From Verrucomicrobiales bacterium (GTDB taxonomy: Bacteria; Verrucomicrobiota; Verrucomicrobiia; Limisphaerales; J093): a DNA stretch of 64,000 nt. The stretch spans positions 62,001 through 126,000 of the forward strand of contig JABTUJ010000022.1 of NCBI GenBank assembly GCA_015075445.1, given 5' to 3'. The notes under the pieces are model-generated. The model searched no databases. It worked only from the letters and a program-made list of their open reading frames with translations, and was not told the DNA's origin. Positions 57,505 through 64,000 of the stretch are shown here, one piece after another. Position 1 is the stretch's first letter; every line of letters starts with the position of its first letter. A program made the translations under genes and the position numbers.

Positions 57505-58794
57505 ATGTTGATCGCCTTTTCAGTCGAGAATTTTCGGTCCATTCGCGATCTCCAAACGCTTTCGCTGGCGGAACCCCGCACGGACCATCACTTGGAGTGG
57601 AGCAACGTGATCGAGAATGGCAACCGTCGCCTGCTCAAGACGGCCGCCCTCTTCGGCCCCAACGCCTCCGGCAAGTCCAACGTCATCAAGGCGTTGATCT
57701 GGCTGCGCCAGTTCGTCCTCAACTCCTCGAAAGAAGGCCAGGCCGGCGAGCCGATTTCCGCCCAACCCTTCCGGCTTTCCACGGCCACCGAGGCGGCCCC
57801 CTGCCACTTCGAGATCGAGTTCGTTCAGGATACTTACGAGTTCCGGTACGGCTTCGAGGTCACGTCGGCGCGCGTGGAATCCGAGTGGCTTTTCCGCAAA
57901 GCCCCCACCGCCAAACCGGCGAAGCTCTTCACTCGCGAGCGCCAGCGGTTCGACATCTCCGGCGAGTTCTTCCGGGAGGGCAGGGGCTTGGAGGATCGCA
58001 CCCGCGAAAACGCGCTCTTCCTCTCGGTTTGTGCCCAGTTCGCCGGACCGCAATCTGAGAAGATCATTGAATGGATGGGCCGGATGCGGCCGGTCTCCGG
58101 TCTCTCCGAGCGCAACTTCTTCAACTTCACCGCTAAACGCCTCCGCAATCCCGAACACCGAGCTCGATTGCTAGAGTTAGCTCAAAAGGCCGATTTGAAC
58201 ATTTGCGCCCTCCGCAGCGAGGTCGAGGAGCTGACCGAGCTCAAGCTGCCCGCTGAGATGCCCACGCACCTCCGCGACCGGTTGCTCGCGCAGAAGCTGG
58301 TCGAAGCCGACATCAAGACGACTCACGAAAAGCGCGATGCTGAGGGCAAAGTCGTGGGTCGCGTTGAGTTCGATCTTGAAGAGGACGAGAGCCAGGGCAC
58401 CCAGAAGTTCATCGCCCTTTCCGGTCCCATCACGCACATCTTGGAGGAGGGGCTTATCCTCATCGTAGACGAGTTGGAGGCCCGCCTCCATCCCAAGCTC
58501 ACACAGGCCATCGTGGATCTCTTCCACAGCCCGGTGAACCGGAAGAACGCCCAGCTTATCTTCGCAGCACACGACGTCACCCTGCTTGAGCCTGAGCGAT
58601 TCCGCAGGGATCAGGTCTGGTTCACAGAAAAGGACGCGCAGGGAGCCACCGACCTGTATTCACTGGCAGAGTTCGATCCGCAGGAGGTCCGCGCGGATAC
58701 CAAGTTCTCCCGCCAGTATCTCCTGGGCCTCTTCGGTGCCGTTCCACAACTTGCTCATTTCCAAGAAGCTGCCGCACATGCCACCAGCCAATAG
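57505..58794 (+). CDS. rloA: RloA-like ABC/AAA ATPase (abortive-infection type)
   Basis: 429 residues from ATG 57505. MLIAFSVENFRSIRDLQTLS is the SMC-like N-terminus. Walker A GPNASGKSN lies near residue 50, and the Walker B/D-loop LILIVDELEARLHPKLTQAI near 320, with FAAHDVTLLEP (H-loop). This is the overcoming-lysogenisation-defect-like ATPase partner of RloB, a pair found next to or within R-M and BREX loci (related to Septu/retron ATPases). The role is probably sensing phage and controlling the RloB nuclease. It overlaps rloB by 17 bases and is intact. RloB is broken by an IS, so the module is probably silent. Confidence 0.82.
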   Translation: MLIAFSVENFRSIRDLQTLSLAEPRTDHHLEWSNVIENGNRRLLKTAALFGPNASGKSNVIKALIWLRQFVLNSSKEGQAGEPISAQPFRLSTATEAAPCHFEIEFVQDTYEFRYGFEVTSARVESEWLFRKAPTAKPAKLFTRERQRFDISGEFFREGRGLEDRTRENALFLSVCAQFAGPQSEKIIEWMGRMRPVSGLSERNFFNFTAKRLRNPEHRARLLELAQKADLNICALRSEVEELTELKLPAEMPTHLRDRLLAQKLVEADIKTTHEKRDAEGKVVGRVEFDLEEDESQGTQKFIALSGPITHILEEGLILIVDELEARLHPKLTQAIVDLFHSPVNRKNAQLIFAAHDVTLLEPERFRRDQVWFTEKDAQGATDLYSLAEFDPQEVRADTKFSRQYLLGLFGAVPQLAHFQEAAAHATSQ

Positions 58795-59231
58795 ACAGTG
58801 GGACCGCGGCCGAAAACCTCCGGCACGCCGCCCGCTTCGTAGGATTCTCATTCTCTGCGAGGACACGAAGAGTTCGCGCGACTACTTGGATCAATTCCCG
58901 CGGGACAGGAGACAGGTTCAGATCGAGTGCATCGGCACTGGAATGAACACCGCTTCGCTGATGGAGGAAGCACTGGATCGCAAGCGGCGAGCGGAGTATG
59001 CCCACGCGCCCTATGAGGCCATCTGGGTCGTCTTCGACAAGGACGACTTCAGCCTGCAGAGCTTCAACCGCGCCTTTGACCTCGCGCGCCCGCACCCTGC
59101 AGTCCGGGTCTGCTGGGCCAACGAGTGCTTTGAGTTGTGGTACCTCCTGCATTTCGAGCTCCGCCAGACCTCTACCGCCAGGAGGGCCATCTGGGCCAAG
59201 CTCGCTGAGCATCTGCAAGGCCCCTACAATA

Positions 59232-61066
59232 GAGCTTGTCCCAGCGGAAGGAGAGGCCCGTGGGTATTGAGGCGCTGCGCCAAAGAAAAACGGGCATAGC
59301 AGCCAGAAAAGGCTCCCATGCCCGAAATCGGTGCGTTATGCTCTTGTCAGACATACAATGAACCAACGCCCGATGGCCCAGATCATACCGCTGCAAGGCG
59401 AACTTCGTCCAGTCCTTCCCACGGTCCGGGGAAATGTGGACTATCAACGCTTCGAAGCCGAGCTGCGCCGGATCGATGAACTCCTGCGACTCAGCGGCGT
59501 CGAAGCGCTCTTTGTGGAGCGCAGTTTGGCGGGATGGCTGGCCCGAGACCCGGAGCGGGTGCCCACGACGCACGAGCAGACGAAGTATCAGCGCACCAGT
59601 GCCCAGGCGCTGCGCTGCAACGTGCTGCAGCGCTTGCTGGGCGAGGACTTTCGGGGGATGAGCCGTCGGCTGGCCGAGTGCGCCCTCTTCCAGTGGTTCT
59701 GCGGGGTGGATCGCTTGGAGGAAGTGCGGGTGCCGAGCAAGAGCCAGTTGGCGCGCTACTTCCAATGGCTGCCGGAGGCGCAGGTGCAGGCCCTGGTCCG
59801 CCGGCTCGTGCAGGCGGCGCGGGAGACCGATGCCACCACGGGGTTCAACCGGCTCTGGCTGGCCAACGAACTGGAACTGGACACGGTGTGGATGGACAGC
59901 ACGTGTGTGGCCGCGGACATCCATTTCCCCGTGGACTGGGTGCTGCTGCGGGACGCGACGCGGACGTTGATGAAGGCCACCGGCCTGATCCGGGCACACG
60001 GGCTCAAACGCCGGATGCCGGCCCCGGAGCAGTTTCTGCGGGCGATGAACCAGCAGTGCATCGCGATGGTGCAGGCGGGCAAACGGGCCGACGCGAAGCG
60101 GGCGCGCAAGCGGGTGTTGCGGGAGATGAAGCGCCTGAGCCGGGTGGTGCGACAACACGCTCGCCGGCATCGGGATCTGCTCGACACGCATTGGCAGGAG
60201 ACGGATTGGACCTGGGCCCAGGCCGAGCAGGTGCTGGCCCGAATCGACGGGGTGCTGGCGCAGTTGCCCCGGGCGGTCCGGCAAGCCCATGAGCGGATCA
60301 TCGGGGAGCGGCCGGTGGCCAACGCGGACAAGATCCTGAGTCTCTACGAGGGCGATCTGCACGTGATCGTGCGGGGCAAGGCCGGGGCGGCGGTGGAGTT
60401 TGGCAACACGCTCTTCCTGGCCGAGCAGCGGCAGGGCCTGGTAGTGGACTGGCATCTCTACCAGGAGAGTGCGCCGGCGGACAGCCGGCAGTTGCCGGCG
60501 AGCCTGGAACGGCTGCAGTCCTGGCTGCCGGCGGGCGTGCTCGAAGCGGTGGGCGGGGACCGCGGCTTTGACTGCAAGGCCAACCGGGCGCTCTTGGCGG
60601 AGGCGGGGCTCTTCAACGGGCTGTGTCCGCGCGGGGTGGCGGAATTGCAGCGCCGTCGGCATGGGGCTCGGTTTGGGAAGATCCAGCGCCGGCGGCCGCA
60701 GACCGAGGGGCGGATTGGGATTCTGAAGAATGACTTCTTGGGGCGGCCGCTGCGGGCCAAGGGGTATGAGCACCGGGCGCTGGGGGTAAGCTGGAGTGTG
60801 CTGGCCCACAATCTTTGGGTGCTGGCCCGGATGGAGCGGGTGGCGGCGTCGGCGGAGCAGCAGCGCGACGCGGCTTAGGCAGTAGTCTGGCTGATGGGAG
60901 TGCAAGGCTCGGCGGAGCCGTGTCGTTAGAAGTCTGGAAAAACCACAACCCATAGCGGTGTCGGGCCGAAAGCGTGCCCGAGCTGTCATGATGGCTTATA
61001 CCAGGCTCACTCTCCTTCCTCTCCTATCGTCTCCCATCCGGAAACAGGGACTTCTGGGACGGGCTC
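59232..61066 (+). mobile_element. Insertion sequence, copy 2, in rloB
   Basis: Same length (about 1835 bp) and ends as copy 1 but opposite orientation. Flanked by TACAATA at 59225-59231 and 61067-61073, a 7-bp duplication, or ACAAT if the end base is taken as IS. The terminal repeats are GAGCTTGTCCCAGCGG at the left and, inverted, GAGCCCGTCCCAGAAG at the right. It is an independent insertion because its duplication differs from copy 1. Confidence 0.92.
59358..60878 (+). CDS. IS transposase, copy 2
   Basis: 506 residues from ATG 59358, identical to copy 1. The DDE pattern, ERIIGERPVANADK signature and RRRPQTEGRIGILKND end are all present, so it is predicted active. The gene reads in the direction of rloB, so transcription from it could enter pglZ beyond the right end, although that end carries no obvious promoter. 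Confidence 0.9.
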   Translation: MNQRPMAQIIPLQGELRPVLPTVRGNVDYQRFEAELRRIDELLRLSGVEALFVERSLAGWLARDPERVPTTHEQTKYQRTSAQALRCNVLQRLLGEDFRGMSRRLAECALFQWFCGVDRLEEVRVPSKSQLARYFQWLPEAQVQALVRRLVQAARETDATTGFNRLWLANELELDTVWMDSTCVAADIHFPVDWVLLRDATRTLMKATGLIRAHGLKRRMPAPEQFLRAMNQQCIAMVQAGKRADAKRARKRVLREMKRLSRVVRQHARRHRDLLDTHWQETDWTWAQAEQVLARIDGVLAQLPRAVRQAHERIIGERPVANADKILSLYEGDLHVIVRGKAGAAVEFGNTLFLAEQRQGLVVDWHLYQESAPADSRQLPASLERLQSWLPAGVLEAVGGDRGFDCKANRALLAEAGLFNGLCPRGVAELQRRRHGARFGKIQRRRPQTEGRIGILKNDFLGRPLRAKGYEHRALGVSWSVLAHNLWVLARMERVAASAEQQRDAA

Positions 61067-61263
61067 TACAATAAGGGCGACCCCGACATCTACCAGGCGC
61101 TTCTGCCTCACCTCAGCGTGGCCTTGCGCAATGCAAAGCGTCTGCAGTTCATCAATGCCGAGCAAGGTGAGCATCGCCGGAACCCGTCCACCAACGTCCA
61201 CGGCTTGATCGAAATGTTGAGGGCCTTTGACCCGAAGCTGCAGAGCGGTTGACCCTGGCGTCC

Positions 61264-63768
61264 ATGCGCATCCACGACTACATCCAGCAGCACATCTTCG
61301 CTCGCCGCGCTGCCGAGCGTGGTTGCCTTGTCATTTACGATCCCGCCCGCCGTTACCGTGATCTGGCCCTCGCCCTGGCCGGCCCCGCCTGTGCGGTGCT
61401 GGATGCCGGCGCATCCCTGATCGCGCAGCGCGAAGCCGCGATGAAGGCGCTGCGCGACCTCTCCTCCGGCGGCCTCCAGAAGCTCATCGTCTGGGCGCCG
61501 CTCGCCAAGCCCGAAACCGACGAGCAGGCGCAACGGGATCCCTTCAGCGTCCTCGCGCGAGTGGGGGCGGTCTTTCCCCGCGGCGACGACGATGAGTACG
61601 CTTCGCTTTGTCGCAGCGCCAAGCCGGACCACCTGACGGAGCTGGAGAGGCTCTTCGCCGAGGGAGAGCCTTCCTTTGCCACCGTGGATGCGCTGGACGA
61701 GGGCGGCTCCTGGCCACAGCTCAAATCCATGCTCCAAGCCGCCTCGGCCAAGGAAATCCTCCTGGGCCTGCTGGTACCCAAGCCCGAGCAGGAAACCATC
61801 TTGCGCGAGAGCCCGCCGTGGGTCGGCGAGGCCCGCGAGTTCATCCAACGCACGCTCGGCCACAAGTTGCGCACCAAGGGGCAAACCCGCGCAACCGTCG
61901 CCGAGGAGCTTTGGCGACTCCTACTGTTCAGCGAATTCGTCTTCGATACACGGGGCGAGCTCCCCGCCTCCCTCTCCACGGTGCCGGTCGCCGCCGCGGC
62001 CGCGCGCGGCCTGATCTTCGACGTCTGTGATGACCTGCGCAAACATCAGGACTATCGCCCCGTCTATCTCGCCGCTGCCGAGGCCGTGGAGGCCGCCCTG
62101 GTCCTGCCGGAGCGGGCCGCGGCCATGCCCAACCTCGGCCTGCGCGACACCTTCGCATTCGAGGAGCGCTTCCACCTCAGGCAGTTCGTCGCGGCGGTCC
62201 AGGCCGGGGAGTTCCCGGCCGCGCGCACCATCCTCCACGCCCGGCAGCATTCGATCTGGCTCACCCACGAATGCCGTTTGGCCGAATGGAGCGTTGCAGA
62301 ACGCGCCCTCGAACTCGTTGAGTGCATCGAACACCGCCCGCCCCCCAGTTTCGCTTCGCTGGAGGCCATGGTACGCGCTTACGCCGATGGTTGGCGTGAA
62401 CTCGACCGCCGGCACCGCGAGTTGGAGCAGGCGCTGGCCGATTGGCACGACGACGACGACTCGCTCGACGCCCTGATCCTGGAGGCACGTCAGCGCTACC
62501 TCAAACTGGCCGGGGCCCTGCAGTCCGAATTCCTGCGTCACGTCGCCGCCGAAGGCTGGCCCGCCCATGACGCCGGGCTCCTTCGCAACAGCGAGGTCTT
62601 TGATCGCGAGGTCGGCCCCTCCCTCGACGCTCGCCAGAAGGTCGCCTTCATCCTGGTGGATTCCTTGCGTTTCGAACTGGCCGCAGAACTCGAGAAGCAA
62701 CTCTCCCCCGCGCACCGCGTCCGGCTCCTCACCGTCTGTGCCCAGCTCCCGACCTACACCGAGGTCGGCATGGCCAGTCTCATGCCCGAGGCCTCCACTG
62801 CCCTTGCCATGGTGGAGAAGGACGGCAAGCTGGTCACCACCCTCGCAGGCATTCCCGCCAGCGATCCCGCCACCCGCTTCGCGTATCTCCAATCCAAGAA
62901 GGGCGACTTGTGCCACGACCTCACCCTGGACGACCTCCTTCAGCACCGGAAGCTCAGAATCCCCGAGAAGGCCCGTCTCCTGGTCGTCCGCACCCGGGAG
63001 ATTGACGCCGTCGCTCACGAAAGCCCGCGCGGGGTCCTGCGCCTCATCCCGGACCTCCTGCGCCAGCTCATGCGTGCCGTCGCCCGGCTTGAAAGCGCGG
63101 GCTTCCAGCGCGTCGTTCTTGCCACGGACCACGGATTCATCCTGGTCCATGAGCAGGAGGCCGGCAACGCAACGCCCTACCCGCCCGGCAACTGGCTCGT
63201 GCGCAAGTCGCGCTGCCTGCTCGGCACGGGCGAAGCCGACGGCAGCAGTCTCGTCCTCCCTCGCGAGCAAGTCGGCATCACGGGCGATTTCCAGCACTAC
63301 GCCACTCCCAAAGCTCTCGTGCCTTACGTGCGCCAGCCGCTCTACTATCACGAAGGACTCTCGCTGCAGGAGTGTGTTCTGCCGTGCCTCACCATTGACT
63401 TGGCCGTGCAACCCGCTCGGAAGGCCCCTCCCAACCTCCAAATCAGTTACAGGCAAGGCCGCACCGACAAGATCACCACCCGCCGCCCGGTCCTCGACCT
63501 CGCTTGGTCGGAGTTGGCCTTGGACGACCAGGAACTCGAAGTCGCCATCGAAGCGGCTGATGCGAAGGGGACGGTCGTCGGCTGCGTCAGCTCTGGCCCC
63601 ACGGTGAACCTTGCCACCCAAGGGGTCCGCATCCGCGCGGGCCAGGCAGTCCCGATCAGCCTCCGCATGGACGACTATTTTGTCGGCCACTTCACCGTCC
63701 GGGTCCACGACCCGGCCACACAGGCCCTCATCGCCGAGCTCAAGCTCAGGACGGACTACGCCGTATGA
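61264..63768 (+). CDS. pglZ: BREX phosphatase-fold protein PglZ
   Basis: 834 residues from ATG 61264; a TTG at 61249 overlaps the rloB stop. AFILVDSLRFELAAELEKQL and RVVLATDHGFILVHEQE are the alkaline-phosphatase-superfamily metal-binding motifs of PglZ. IHDYIQQHIFARRAAERGCL then VIYDPARRYRDLALAL is the family lead. PglZ is required for BREX methylation and restriction and binds PglX and BrxB; some homologues are DNA nickases. It is the only core gene in this part not hit by an IS. It overlaps brxL by 4 bases (ATGA). Confidence 0.93.
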   Translation: MRIHDYIQQHIFARRAAERGCLVIYDPARRYRDLALALAGPACAVLDAGASLIAQREAAMKALRDLSSGGLQKLIVWAPLAKPETDEQAQRDPFSVLARVGAVFPRGDDDEYASLCRSAKPDHLTELERLFAEGEPSFATVDALDEGGSWPQLKSMLQAASAKEILLGLLVPKPEQETILRESPPWVGEAREFIQRTLGHKLRTKGQTRATVAEELWRLLLFSEFVFDTRGELPASLSTVPVAAAAARGLIFDVCDDLRKHQDYRPVYLAAAEAVEAALVLPERAAAMPNLGLRDTFAFEERFHLRQFVAAVQAGEFPAARTILHARQHSIWLTHECRLAEWSVAERALELVECIEHRPPPSFASLEAMVRAYADGWRELDRRHRELEQALADWHDDDDSLDALILEARQRYLKLAGALQSEFLRHVAAEGWPAHDAGLLRNSEVFDREVGPSLDARQKVAFILVDSLRFELAAELEKQLSPAHRVRLLTVCAQLPTYTEVGMASLMPEASTALAMVEKDGKLVTTLAGIPASDPATRFAYLQSKKGDLCHDLTLDDLLQHRKLRIPEKARLLVVRTREIDAVAHESPRGVLRLIPDLLRQLMRAVARLESAGFQRVVLATDHGFILVHEQEAGNATPYPPGNWLVRKSRCLLGTGEADGSSLVLPREQVGITGDFQHYATPKALVPYVRQPLYYHEGLSLQECVLPCLTIDLAVQPARKAPPNLQISYRQGRTDKITTRRPVLDLAWSELALDDQELEVAIEAADAKGTVVGCVSSGPTVNLATQGVRIRAGQAVPISLRMDDYFVGHFTVRVHDPATQALIAELKLRTDYAV

Positions 63769-64000
63769 CTCTTGATGTGCTTGATGAAAAGCTGAACCAC
63801 GTATTCGCCGGCAAGGTCGTCCGGAAGGATCTCCTTCTCCAGGTCAAGAAGGGCACGAACGTTCCGTCCTTCGTCCTCGAATTCCTCCTCGCCCGATTCT
63901 GCGCCAGCGACGACCCGAGGGAGATTCAAGAGGGCATGGCGGCGGTCCTCGAAACCATCCAGAAGAACTACGTGCGGCCGGACGAGAGCAACCGGGCCCA
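63765..64000 (+). CDS. brxL: BrxL, N-terminal part (runs off the window)
   Basis: 78 codons visible from ATG 63765: LDEKLNHVFAGKVVRKDLLL, QVKKGTNVPSFVLEFLLARF, CASDDPREIQEGMAAVLETI and NYVRPDESNRA. These match the N-terminus of BrxL, a Lon-protease-like AAA+ protein at the end of type 1 BREX operons that forms rings on DNA. The AAA domain lies beyond the window. The 4-base overlap with pglZ couples translation. Confidence 0.9.
   Translation, partial: MTLDVLDEKLNHVFAGKVVRKDLLLQVKKGTNVPSFVLEFLLARFCASDDPREIQEGMAAVLETIQKNYVRPDESNRA

Larger units (their letters stand above)
58778..61252 (+). pseudogene. rloB: RloB-like TOPRIM nuclease, interrupted by an IS
   Basis: Starts at ATG 58778 (RRILILCEDTKSSRDYLDQF, the TOPRIM-like Glu), then YEAIWVVFDKDDFSLQSF (the DxD) and VCWANECFELWYLLHF. 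The IS at 59232-61066 breaks it after PYN. The right part (61074-61252) reads GDPDIYQALLPHLSVALRNA then EHRRNPSTNVHGLIEMLRAF and stops at TGA 61250-61252. With the IS and one TACAATA removed, codon AAG joins PYN to KGDPDIYQ and gives a continuous 210-residue RloB. In the restored gene the stop overlaps the region just before pglZ. The missing last third should inactivate it. Confidence 0.9.

Noticed and set aside
53583..59224. Segment between the IS copies already inverted
   Set aside because: Each IS has its own matching duplication on both sides, and pglX and rloB both read through in frame without inversion.

Overview
The window is GC-rich bacterial chromosome, most likely from the Verrucomicrobiota. 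The assignment is inferred from gene content: a PEP-CTERM protein, a prepilin-like protein with a GFTLIELLVVIAIIAILAG leader and a C-terminal CDGHAEF motif, large secreted glycosidases and PQQ-type propellers, a 14-copy delta-60 repeat protein, an amidophosphoribosyltransferase of the MGG type, period-7 tandem repeats, and start codons mostly without a clear Shine-Dalgarno sequence. No rRNA is present; there is one tRNA, Leu-CAA.

Region 1 (1-28.0 kb) is mostly chromosomal housekeeping and secreted carbohydrate-related genes: a frameshifted phosphotransacetylase with unusual domain order, a PD40 propeller, a GH106-like glycosidase, a PQQ propeller, mutS, a LolD/LolC-E-type ABC pair, a PEP-CTERM protein, a DHH phosphoesterase, tRNA-Leu, a prepilin-like protein, a GH20-like enzyme, a glutamine synthetase family protein, the delta-60 protein, a Tat-exported Gfo/Idh oxidoreductase, an NCS1 permease, purF and a Tat-exported isomerase-like protein. 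Several of these carry apparent 1-2 base indels, so either the assembly has indel errors or the genes are decaying.

Region 2 (28.1-36.8 kb) is a graveyard of defence genes: the C-terminal end of a DUF1156 adenine methylase, two small intact companions, an AlbA_2/ATPase gene with an internal amber codon, a DUF499 ATPase with a frameshift and a large internal deletion, a PQQ propeller and an HsdM that have both lost their middles, an intact RhuM-family gene, and XRE regulator pieces. A 134-bp dispersed repeat lies upstream of both methylase relics, and a 240-bp piece of DUF499 is duplicated downstream.

Region 3 (36.9-43.7 kb, minus strand) holds a large secreted fibronectin-III protein, a formylglycine-generating-enzyme-like secreted protein, a DUF4338 remnant and a NERD-domain membrane protein.

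Region 4 (44.2 kb to the end) is a BREX phage-defence operon: brxE-brxA-brxB-brxC-pglX-(DUF262/HNH)-(rloA-rloB)-pglZ-brxL. It combines brxE, associated with type 6, with brxL, associated with type 1, and carries two extra nucleic-acid defence modules between pglX and pglZ. Two copies of one 1.8-kb insertion sequence, identical in transposase and in opposite orientation, split pglX and rloB. Each has its own target duplication, and removing either IS with one duplication restores an uninterrupted frame. The insertions therefore look recent, and the system is probably silenced in this isolate but potentially revertible.
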